Below, one piece after another: positions 33,601-44,713 of a stretch of 57,968 nt of DNA. The notes under the pieces are model-generated. The model saw only the letters and a list, made by a program, of their open reading frames with translations. It was not told where the DNA came from and searched no databases. Origin of the DNA: Phallusia fumigata (taxonomy: Eukaryota; Chordata; Ascidiacea; Phlebobranchia; Ascidiidae); the NCBI GenBank assembly GCA_008931825.1, contig QXVZ01007351.1, positions 1 through 57,968 on the forward strand, given 5' to 3'. The translations under genes and the position numbers were made by a program. The number at the start of each line of letters is the position of its first letter. Within the stretch, counting starts at the first letter, position 1.

Positions 33601-35980
33601 TTTTAGTGGGCCGCGCAAACCTTACTTATGTGGGCCGCGTGGTGTATAGGAGCTGGATCCTGACGCGATTGCGAGGCCAAAGCACGGAGTCGTACTCCAT
33701 TGCACCACATGTAAACGGTGATTATTTGAGATGACAAATAATTGTTATGTAGCGATGCATTGTGATGAAACAAACAACAGTTATTTGACAAAACAAAATT
33801 AATTGTTATGTAACAAATGAATTGTGATGGAACAATAAATGTCTGGAACTCATGAATAGCAAAGTAAAGTGTACTCGACATGAATTTAATTGGCCAATTT
33901 AAACAAACAAAAATGTGGTTTTATACACAAAAAAGATTGATTAATGTTAGAAGACATTTTCAATGCAATTTTATGAAAGAAACTTGTCTGTGTGGACATC
34001 CAGTTAAGATTAAATAGGGAATTTGGGCCTTCGTAAAAAAAGTTTGCCGACCACTGGGCTATACCCATCAAGGGGTCACGTAGAAATTTCTTTTCTAAAA
34101 TGGGGTCGCAGAGCAAGAAAGTTTGAGAAGCCCTGATCTAAACTACTTTCCGTATGAAACAAACAGGATATGTGGCCTTACCTCTCTTCTTTGGTGGCTG
34201 CGCTTGTCGAAGATCTACCTCCGCTGTAATAAAAAAAAACACAATTAAGGTTTTCAACGAAATATTTCTAGATAAACTACACTATCGCTGTCGAACTGTT
34301 TTACTATCAAATGCACTAGTATGAATTCTTACCTTTTCGCTTTGTACTTTCACCAGTTGTGGAAGAATCCTGCAAATTTTTAGTGGTTAGTACACGTAAA
34401 CAACGCGCTTTTAATTTGTTTAGCTTACGATAAAATGCCTTTGTTTCTCTCGCGAAATTGACGTTTCTTCTTCTTCTTTTACGATTTCTAAACATAATGT
34501 ATTATTTCCTTGTTAACTACTAGCGTGCCTGTCATAGTTTGTGTAATCACATTCTATGGTTCCTAAACTTGTCCTAAAAACATTAAAGCAAACATCACGC
34601 TTTTAACATTGCATGGACCAGTTAAGCTAATTTACTGTAACATTTAAAGAAAACAAATTTTTCCAACCAGCACTGTCCTCCTGGTCACTCATTAGTTCCA
34701 TTTTTGGAACGTTCAAACTGCAGAAACTCTGTAATATAAGGGACATTGTCAGTCGGGACACTTGTCACCGTTAGTCTTTTTGCCCATCAAGGACAGAATA
34801 TTTTGAACAGCACAGGACGAAAAAACATTATTTAAAGCCTAATGCAAAGCATAAACTGCATCATATGTACCTTTGATAATTCCTCCGATTGTTTCACCTT
34901 TTCCCCCCACTCATGCTGATCCAACCTGTTATACTGGAAGGACAAGAGTTCCAACGAATCAAGTTGAGTTTCATTGCTTTGTTGCAGGAGCTCATTAATA
35001 TTCATTAAAATATTGCCAGAGCAAAGTGCTTTTAATGCTTCCTGACTAGATTTCTCATTTTCATTCATCAGTGTTAAAACTATGCTGCCCCCGATTGCTG
35101 TCGTTATGATTGATCCTAACCCACTAAAAGATTGCTTCAACGCCTCCCATAAGCTGGATGGAATGCGACCAAACATTTCGCCAGTTGCTATGAGGTTGGC
35201 AGCCATACCAGTTGCCTTTACTTGGTATGTTCCATATCGATGAATTTCGATTGTTGATGTTGCTCCACACGTGCTGGTAAAAACTTCAATGCTGGTAAAA
35301 ACTGATTTGTCCTAAATAAAATTGTAGATGTTTATTGGTTTTGAGGTGACCTGGTGGCAACAATTTACTCAAAACACAAAATGCATGTCTGCATGATAAT
35401 GTGTCGCAATGCGAAACAATGGAAAGCACATTTTTGGTGTTTTATTTGTGTTGCATAATTTAGTGACAAAGTAATTTAGCTCCAGACGTTCGTTAGAATG
35501 TTGCATGTTTAAAATACAAGAAAACCTGTTTTACAGTACCTGTTTTACATTTGAGAAGGATATACGCTCACGAAATTCATTTCTGGTAATCTCCACGTTT
35601 TTAATAAACTTTTCTAAACCAAGGGACGAGAATGAAATTGCAAATCCTTCTTTCTCCAAGAAATTGTTGATATCGTGCAGAGTTTGAGGATCAAAAATAA
35701 GCCCAACATTCGAGTCGGGTTTTGGATCGACGATTTCAACGACGAGGTAGTCGTCGGAATTTTCCACAAAGTAGATCGCAGACACTGGGAAAAAATCTTC
35801 TATTTGTGACAGAAGACATTCAGAAAACTTTACATCTAGAGGTTGTTCATCACTGGTTGAAGCCTCTTCCCTCTCATTATCGGTAAAAAAAGATGCTAAT
35901 CCCTCGCAATGTAACTTTACGTTGATTAAAGTCACAGACAGTCCTTTTTTGTATCTCTTTTTTGATGACACCTTAATCAT
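30680..35980 (-). CDS. Unrecognised protein with TPR-like helical C-terminal half (about 636 aa)
   Basis: Model on the minus strand: 35980-35540, 35311-34871, then one mini-exon pair (34369-34333 plus 34223-34182, or its duplicate 32856-32820 plus 32698-32657), 32456-32373 and 31545-30680. Intron phases are 0, 0, 1, 1, 1. Residues 1-147 have no recognisable domain. Residues 148-294 include a Gly/Ile-rich hydrophobic patch (GSIITTAIGGSIVL) that could touch a membrane. Residues 295-349 form a polar Ser/Thr/Lys/Pro linker. Residues 350-636 are almost all helical, with TPR-like pairs such as GKYYEAILFYY and LGLLYRKEHRIEVSKKYLEE, suggesting protein binding. I do not recognise the family. The large exons are solid. 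The linker exons rest on splice signals and conserved phase. Confidence 0.75.
32435..33008 (-). repeat. Tandem duplicate of mini-exon region, copy b (no transposon)
   Basis: About 570 bp containing the 5' part of the 84-bp exon, the 42-bp and 37-bp mini-exons, their introns, and a 42-codon open frame joined upstream to the 37-bp exon. It aligns end to end with 33160-34505 once the hAT insertion there is removed. The site matching the hAT target (32611-32618, ATCAAAAC) is uninterrupted. Confidence 0.85.
33369..34135. mobile_element. hAT-type transposon, non-autonomous, outer element
   Basis: Terminal inverted repeats CAGGGCTTCTCAAACT and AGTTTGAGAAGCCCTG, each followed inward by GGGTCGCGACC-like sequence. 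It is flanked by a perfect 8-bp target duplication ATCTAAAC (33361-33368 and 34136-34143), the hallmark of hAT insertion. No transposase frame. It is itself interrupted by a second element at 33550-34056, leaving about 260 bp of its own sequence. Confidence 0.95.
33550..34056. mobile_element. hAT-type transposon, non-autonomous, nested inner element
   Basis: Inverted ends CAGTGGTCGGCAAACT and AGTTTGCCGACCACTG with GGGCCGCGG-type subterminal sequence. It is flanked by a perfect 8-bp duplication GGCTATAC (33542-33549 and 34057-34064). The 507-bp element has no transposase and lies entirely inside the outer hAT copy, so it inserted later. Confidence 0.95.
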
Positions 35981-36980
35981 TCTTTAGAGTTTTCACTTAT
36001 GCTTACTAAAACTTTTAGGATAGCAGGTAGGATAGGATACCTGTGAACCAAACACTTTGCTTAGTCATTAATATTTTCTTGTAGTCCGATAGGGGTGGAT
36101 GTTTCGGTTTACCTGAGTGTACACAATGCGTCCGACGACTTTTAACAACTGGTGACTTGGCGCCAGGGTTACGTTGTTAGGCATGTCAGGTTTCGGTAGG
36201 TAAAATCTAATATCGGTAATTAATTGGTAGTTTAAGGGCGTATTAATAAACCATTAAAAACAATAACTACGTTAAATTATATTTTTCTTCAACATAAGTT
36301 TTTTACGCAGTTTTTTCGTATTCATTTCCCATTAATTTGAAGGGAAGTTGTTTTCTACACAGACGCATTACTATTCCAAAAATATAAAGATGCATATTGG
36401 CTGGGTTTTAGTATTGTGGCGAATAATATTTATTTACCTCCTTTTTTATTTTCAGAATTTATTAATTATGCGTCTTTTGATTTATGTTTACGCACCTATG
36501 TTCACATATAATCTTTTGCATTAATTAGTTATAGTTTTGTTCGTATTGTTGATTTCTAACTTTTTCACTTAATTGTTGTTATCTTTCATTGTTTTCATGT
36601 TTTGTCACTTGTTTCTTTTCTCATTTGCAATATAAATTTCTGCAAGAAAAGCGGCTAGTCTTCCTCCGCGGGTCATGCGAGTTATTCCGTATTGTGTCGT
36701 GTATGATTTACCTTGCTCTTAGTGAGATTTGTTGAAAACCTAAGAGCGAGTTTACTTTATATTTAATATTTTTAAACACGACGCCCAATATTGAAACCAG
36801 TTTGTGGTCTCTTTTTGGTGAGTTATTGCAGGGTTCGGGCCGTTTCCGAATTAGGGAGGCAGTTTTTTAAATTTCGACATGGCGTCGGGTTGCTCAACAG
36901 GTTCATTTTTTGACATGATGAATTTATTCACTTGCAGCTTGCCTCCATTTTGTGGCAGCTAGAAAATTTTATAAAACTGT
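35981..36980. other. Upstream flank of the helical-repeat gene, nothing recognised
   Basis: AT-rich, strongly T-rich around 36250-36620. No coding frame or clear promoter element was identified. Confidence 0.4.
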
Positions 36981-39900
36981 GCAACATCGTGATATTTACA
37001 CGCACAGATCATAAAACCGCGCGACGACGCTTGTACCGACTAACAGGCAAAACATCAACATTAAAATATTAAAGCCAATTTTTTAAATATTAAAGCCAAT
37101 TTATCTTTTATAAAATCGAATTCCTATTAGCATTTATGTCTATTCAAAGTGTTCATATTGACATGGTAACGCAAGTTATTTGCATTTTTTATTTACAAGG
37201 TTGTTTTGAAACACTTTTGGGTTGACGTTGGTTGTCGTATAGCCACTGCAGTTTAAAATAAACGCACACTTCTTCAAAAACAAGCAGTTCCTACAAAATG
37301 TTTCTGTTAGAGCGAAGCTTCTACAAATGAATGTTAACATTTAGTTCTTTACAATTTTGGTCATTAAGTGTGTCTTTGACACGAAACGACAAATTTTATG
37401 TTAAAATTGAGTAAAAAACATCTGAATTTGAATGCTGATGCTATTTCTTTATATTTTTGATAAAAAGCGTTTTGTTGTAACCTTTTTTTTAATTTTGAAG
37501 CGTTTATATATTTATGTCAACGCAAATTGTTTGCAGTTTTCATTTACAAGCGTGTTTTAAAACACTTTTGGTTGACGGTTTGCGTCTGCATTTGAACGTT
37601 TACCCAACTGTTGTATTAAAGCTTGTATTAGGAAACATTCTTTTATAACATTGGGGGACGACTACAGACAAAAATAAACGCAAGTTATCTACCTTTTTTC
37701 AAAAAGGCAATTCCTATGAAAGTTAGGTTAGATCGAAGCATGCACATTAAAAATGTGCGTCATTGACACATAACAATTATAGATTTGATTGTTAACCCAA
37801 CTTTTTAGATTGGGAAAAACCTGTGTGTTTTCAAAAAGTTTTCAGTCGGCGCGAAATGCCTGAGTTTAGTGCCAATACACATTTTTCACGTTTTTCATCC
37901 ACGAACGCTTTGAAAAACTTTGTAGATTGTAAACTGCTGAAGTCTTATGTTTACATAACTTTCCAGCCTTCAAATAAATTTCAACAACTAAGACCGCAAT
38001 CAAATTTTTCCTTAAATAATTCAACTCTCATTCTTTCCAAAAAGCTTTGCATGCATTCGTTTTAACAAGACCATCAGTTAAGACCAATGCTCTCGAAAAT
38101 TCTCATGTAGAACCCGAAACTGTTATCTAACATACAACAAATCTGCACAACCGGCCGCCCCTATATATAGTTCCCTCCTACCTTTAACTCATTATACTTG
38201 TTGACTGATGAATTTGATGACGAAAGAGCTTTGGCGCTTAATTAGCAATAGCTGATATGTCGCTAAGCAGTTATTGTCAAGCATATTAATAGTTTAATGG
38301 GCCTCCCTATAAATTGGCATTTAAAATTGTCACATTTCGGCCTCCTGTGCGTTCGTCATGACCATATACGTGATGTGTTTTACGCGATTTTTGTCGGAAG
38401 AGCAGTGATAAATCATTATTAAGCTTGACAGCGTCATCTTTTTTCTCTAATGGTTACTCTAGTCAAAGGTTAAAAGCTGCCAGAAACTTAATTGTTATTA
38501 AAAGAAAGCAGGATCAGTTAAAAGTCTCTATCCAACCTTTTTGGGCCACATGATTTTAAATGAAGCTGTTCGATTAGATTGAGAGAAATCCCTGATTTAC
38601 TGGTTGCATGTTAGACTTAATTCAAGTCCCAACGTTTGAGAACATAATTATTAGTCTCCTATTTTGCAAGCGTCAAATCTCCCTTCTCTTTATGGTGTTT
38701 ACACTGTGTTTAATTTTATTGCATATCCTGGTAACAGCAGTGCTTAAGAGTTTCAGTTTCCGTGTTTACTTGGAAAATTAAATACATTTTTAGAGTATTT
38801 TGGTTCACGTTGTGACGCAAATAACAGCTTTTTTGTTGTCGAGATTTTTTACCATAGACTTGACGTTAGTTTGGTAAAAGTTTAAACATTGATTCAAAGA
38901 CAAGCAGTTAACTTAAACTTTTTTAAACGTTCACATTAAAATATTGATTTTACATTTTTTTAACAACAAAACTTCACAACCGGCCGCCTCTATATATAGT
39001 TCCCTCCTACCTTCTACTAATTATACTTGACGACTAAATGATTTGACAACGAAACAATTTTGGGTCTTAATTAGCATGAATTGATTGGGCGCTCAAGCTG
39101 GTATTGTCAAGTATATTAATAACATCTTAATGCCCATCCCTATAAAATAAAATTTTAAATTGTCGCATTTCGGTATCTTGTGCAGGTACCTTCGTCATGA
39201 CTATAAACGTCATACTTCGCGATTTTGATCGGAAGAGCAATCATTCATCAATGTTAAGCCTGATAGCGTCATCGTTTTCTATTTATGGTTACTCTAGTCA
39301 AAGATTAAGAGCTCTGACGTGGCCAACCAAATATTAAACCAGGAACGCAATTATTATTTGGGAAAAAAACATGGTAGTTAAAATGCTCCATTGTTATTAA
39401 GCTACGTACTATGGAATGAAGCGGCACGATACGATTAGATTGGGTGAAAACTTTGATGCATATTTGCATGTTGTACTTATTTCGCATGTTGCGTTATGCA
39501 TGTTACCTTTATTTCAATTACCAAACCTTAAAGATAATTAGCACGGTCCTAATTAGCAGCAGTCGCATGTTCCTAATTTCACAATGTTTACGCTGTGTTT
39601 AGTTTTATAGCGGTGTGTTACTCGTGTTGATGAGTATAAACTTACCTTGTTTACTCGTAAAACTGATTACGTTTTTAGGGTGTTTTGGTTAACGTGTAAA
39701 CTCGCACCACCTTTTTTGTTGACGATATTTTGTACAATAGTTTTGACGCGTGCTATTTAAGTAGGAATTAGTTAAAGCGAAACGTATACATTGAAATATT
39801 AATGCAACTTTTTTTACATTTTTATTGAAAATTGATTTCTATAATCTTCTATGTCATTTCAAAGCATTCGTATTCAAATGGCAACGCATTTGTTTTGCAA

Positions 39901-42722
39901 TTTTAATTTATAAGCCTGTTTTAAAAAATATTTTGGTTAACGGAATGCGTGTGCATGAATATGTTCACCCAAATGAATATGTTCACAGTTTTAAAAAGCG
40001 TTAAAAATCGTGTCGATTTCAATTACAATTAGTGTGTCGTTAACACGAAACTACTATATTTGATTGTTTATTCACTTTCTCTGAATTTGAAAGTAACGTG
40101 TGTAATTTGAAACAGTTCAGTAGACGCGGTTTTTAGGTTGAATGTCATGTTCTTGGATGGAGTTTGGTAATTCTATGCTTTAGAAAATTCGTTTTGTAAA
40201 ACATTTTGCTGTTTTCCAGAACATTTTAACAAAACAGTCCACAATCATTTTCGTGACATACTTAACACTTAACGCGCTTTCTAATCCATAATAGAAGACT
40301 TTGTATGCATTGCATTTTTACCAGCAGTTACAACCCATCTTGTCGCAAACAGAAGGCAAAAATGTTATCCAATATTCAACAAAGCTACACAACGGGCCGC
40401 CTTTACGTATTTCTCTTCTAACGATTATGCATAACGACTGCTATAATAGCTGACAAAAGAGCTTTTGTATTTTTGTAAGCGATAACTAATTGCGCTTAAG
40501 CTGTTGTTGTCAAGTATATTCAAGTTTTTGATTGACACGAAATGTCTGAGTTTAATGTCAAATCACATTATTATCGATTAGGGCTTGAGTGATGTATTTG
40601 CTAATGAAACAGCTTTGGGTTTTAATTAACAAGAAGTTATTGGGAACTTAAGCTGTTATTATCAAGTATATTAATAATATCTCAATGAGCATCCTTATAA
40701 ATTAGCATAAAATTGTGCCATTTCGGTCTTCTGTGCAGGTACGTTTGTTATGACCACAAATGTCATGCGTTTTGCGCAATTTTTGTCGGAAGAGCAATGA
40801 TATAGCAATATTATGCCTGGCAGAGTCATCTTTTTCCTGTTTAAGAGCTGCCAGGAACCCAATCGTTATTTGGAAAAACAACAGGATAAGTTAAAATTTT
40901 TCATTCAACACCATTGGGCTACATTTATTTAAATAAAGCGGCACGATTAGATTGAGAATTTTTTTTATTAATAATATTAAACATAATTATTAGTCTTCTT
41001 TTTTTCAAGGGTCTAATATCCCATATTTTTATAATGTTTGTCCTCTGTTTAGTTTTTTACTTACTTTGGATCACCATTGCTTAAGAGTTTAGGTATACCC
41101 AGTTTGCTTGGAAAAGTAACTACACTTTTAGAATATTATGGTTAACGTTTTAACGCCTTACACACTTTTTGTTTTCGAGATTTTTTACAATATATTTATG
41201 TTTGTTTGGTAGTTTTAACAATGGTTCAAAAACTAACCTTACCTCAAACTTTTTTAACGTCCACATTAAAAGATAAATTTTTAAGTTTCAATAAAAGGGT
41301 TTTCCTATTAAATTTGACATTTTATAGCTTTGTATTAAATTCTTTGTATTTTTTATTTACAACCAGGTCTTGAAACGTTTTTGTTTGATGGGGTGCGTCC
41401 GCATCTGATTGTTTACCTAAATTCTAAAACATTTTGTAAGCAAACGTGCTTTTTTAATATTTAATCGTCGCAAATTTTGCTGCAAGAATGCACAAGGATT
41501 TTGACTGAGGTGAAACGCCCACATTAAAATATTGATGCTTATTTTTTAAATCTTTGATAAATTCGACTATTTTTATCCTTTTATGTCATTTTATAGCGTT
41601 CATTATTTAAATGGTAATGCATATTATTGGCATTTTTTATTTACAAATGTATTTTTAAACTTTTTGAGGCTGACTTTGACGAGATACATCTGCTCTAAGT
41701 ATTGATGTTTACACAATTGCTTTACAATATTAATCAATAAGCCTGTATTTGTTAACTTTGGTTGTCACAAGGTCACTACAGTTTGAAACAAACGCAAATT
41801 CGTTACATCTCTTCGAAATCAACCAATTCCTTGTTAGAGCGAAGCATCTACAAATGAATGTTAACATTTGACCAATTTATGTTATTAAGCGTGTCTTTGA
41901 AACAAAACGACTAAATTTGAATGTTTACTCATCGTCTTTTGATTTTGAAATTAATCTGTGCATTTTTTTAAGTTTTTTAGTAACGCGAAATGTCTGAGTT
42001 TAGTGCCAATACACATATTTTACGTTTTTTATCATCGAACGCATTTAAACATCGCGGTTTGTAAACTGCGAAAGTCTGGTCATTCTGTGCTTTTGCAAAT
42101 TATGTTTGAAAAACTTTCCAGCTTTCAAAACAAAAGAACACAATTCATTTTTTCCCTAAAGTTTTCAATTCTCATTCCTTTTAAAAAGACTTTGAATGCA
42201 CTCGTTTTTACAACTGCACTCGTTTGACCAGCAGTGATGACCAATGCTGTTAAAAATTCTCATGTACAACCCGACATTGTTATCTAACGTAAAACATAGC
42301 TGCACGACCGGCCGCCTCTATATATAGTTCCCTTCATCCTTTTACTCATTATACTTGTTGACTGATGTATTTGATGACGAAAAAGTTTTGGGTCTTAATT
42401 AGCATGAATTGATTGGGCGCTCAAGCTATTATTGTCAAGTACATTAATAATATCTCAATTCGCATCCCTATAAATTAAAATTTAAAATTGTCGCATTTCG
42501 GTCTCCTGTGCAGGTACCTTTGTCATGACTATAAACGTTATATTTTTCTCGCGATTTTGATCGGAAGAACAATCATTCATCATTATTATGCCTGATAGCG
42601 TCATCTTTTCCTCTTATGGTTACTCTAGTCAAAGGTTAAGAGCTATGACGTGTCCAACCAAATATTAAACCATAATTGTTATTTAGGGAAAAACGTAACA
42701 GTTTAAAATGTTCCATCCAATA
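36980..42722 (+). repeat. Satellite-like array, left block
   Basis: Diverged direct copies of a complex unit. Landmarks recur in the same order: a CACATTAAAATATT phrase, a TGTTAGAGCGAAGC phrase, CGAAATG(T/C)CTGAGTTTA, an ACCGGCCGCC box, then TTAATTAGCATGAATTG, GGCGCTCAAGCTGTTATTGT and GGTTACTCTAGTCAAAG. GGCCGCC boxes lie near 38151, 38980, 40395 and 42308. Three are followed at once by TATATATAG; the one at 40395 has TTTACGTAT instead. No unit keeps an open frame shared with others, so I read it as non-coding. The block ends abruptly near 42722 before the segment holding gene C. Confidence 0.85.
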
Positions 42723-44713
42723 TTTTTAAGCCCGTGCCCGTTTACAGAAACCGCTGCTGTATGGTAGGTGGACGCGCTGATTTCGCTTAGCGTGACAAAT
42801 TAAAATCGCTGTTGTTTTGGTACGCTCTAGAGCGCCATCAACCGACCTGTGTTGCTTCTATGTATCGCTCGTTAAGTCTTTGGTCCTTCAGATTTTCCGA
42901 GCGCGTTTAGAACCGTTCTCGGAGTAGAAGCGATCGTTGTATAGCGCACACAGTCATGCCCCTTGTCATATGAAAGGCAACTCAAAACTCAATAGCAATG
43001 CGCTTCCGTACTTCCTGAGCACTGATGTTTTGTACATAGTCTGTGTACACATTCTTTGAAGCAAAACAAAAAACCAACAATCACAATTTCGCAGCTTTAC
43101 AATAATATCTCTTTAGATGTAAACGTTTGGCTTTCTGTTCCAAGCTCGTGGTTAGAATTTTTCCCCTACGTGCCGGCGCCCGCGGTTACATCTTATCCAC
43201 TATTAACTGCCTATTTTTATTAATTCCCTTTTTCTGTCAATAGTGTGTGATGCAATCACGTTAGGTCTGTGACGCAACACAATGAGGCCAAGTTTTATGT
43301 GATAACTGAACGTGGGTTTGTCATTTTTGCGCCTGACTGCTGTGGACCGCGGCGCTTCGTCATTTTCGATCTGCAAGGAGGTAGTAGGCGAGCCTTATAC
43401 TGTGATTTATTACGTGTGTAGTATATTTGTTGTGTCACATTGCTTTTTTCGTCTACTGAACCTATCGAATTTGTTATATGCCTGCGTACTGCACATTTGT
43501 TCTGTGTTCGCCACTGCTTGTCGTTGCACGACAACAAGTTCAAACAAAGTGAGCGAGGTTGGAGGTCCATTTAGGAGACGCTTTTTACTTCATCTTTATA
43601 CTGTAGTATAAGTATCAAAATGTTTTCATCTAAAATCCTGTTCCACGTTGACTATTTAAGTGATTAGCGTAGTTTCCAAAACTACTGTCGCAGTGTCTGT
43701 TTCAGGGCCAGAAAATATGATCGGCGCAATCGGCGCGTGCTGCCGTAGAGTTTTTTATTTTCGAGCATTACTTTATGACGAACGTGGGAAACGGTGCAAG
43801 ATGGCGTTTTGATTGAAACACCGGGAAAACGTGTGGCACTTTATAGATAATCGTCACGGGTCGCGGCTTTCACAGTCTATCTTTTTTAGAAACGTTTGAA
43901 TAAACGTCAAGATAACAGAGCGGACATCGCAAATCTTAGCGGAAAAACTTACATTGACCCATCTTGTCTAAACAACAAAAAATAGTCAAGTTTGTAACCC
44001 ATTTTAGATTCTAGGAAGGACAAAACCCATTTATGTAAGATTAAGTTTCTTAAAAATCGAGTTTTAAGCCGTCACGAATAACGTTTGGTCTGTTTACTTC
44101 ATCAAAGTGTTTTGGTCTAATGTACTTCATTTAAGGTCAAAACAATCTTTCCGAGATATTATACATTTATAAGCAAACCAGAAATGCCAACAAACTGTAA
44201 ACTGATTTGTAAAAAAATCTTAATGACAATGTTAAATAACAAAATGCCTTTGGTGCATATTGCTATGTATTACCGGTGTGTGTCGACTCTAGTCATTAAA
44301 AGTTTTGAACAAAACGCCACAACTTTTTTTGCTATGCTGCTATGTACAATTTATTTACAAGACAACTACAAATCAGGCCACAAAATATAAAATCCCACGA
44401 CATGTGTTTGAACAATGAGTTAGCTCCATGCAGCAATTACTTTCCATTTTTTTAATAATTGGTTACATTCGGTCGGAGTTTAAGAGCCTAACTGATTTTA
44501 GATAGGACAAAAACAAAATAGCATTTTGTACACAATTGTTAGCACTGGTTTTATAAGCGCTATATGACGTGTCTCCGTTACAGAATTGTAACGGGTCATT
44601 TCAGAAATATGCCGATTACATGCTAATATAAGCACAGTAAAACTAAATATTGACCACTTACACCCGCCTTTTGACTTTGGGCATACATGCTAATCGATAA
44701 AGTGGTTTCTGCC
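42723..44713. other. Spacer between array and gene C, nothing recognised
   Basis: This is less AT-rich than the array (43000-43950 includes CpG-containing stretches) but has no supported gene. Frames at 43295-43611 overlap on both strands and look like chance. Confidence 0.4.

Larger units (their letters stand above)
33160..34505 (-). repeat. Tandem duplicate of mini-exon region, copy a (interrupted by hAT)
   Basis: Partner of 32435-33008. It carries only a truncated 5' remnant of the 84-bp exon near 33160-33190, but intact 42-bp (34223-34182) and 37-bp (34369-34333) mini-exons. The hAT element 33369-34135 sits between the remnant and the 42-bp exon. Confidence 0.85.

Noticed and set aside
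37823..42227. Frames of 80 and 89 codons inside the left array
   Set aside because: They lie at equivalent positions of two units but use different reading frames, so coding is not conserved.
43295..43611. Overlapping frames of 91 and 99 codons on opposite strands
   Set aside because: Both are unsupported by splice sites or family features, and the less AT-rich composition explains the missing stops.
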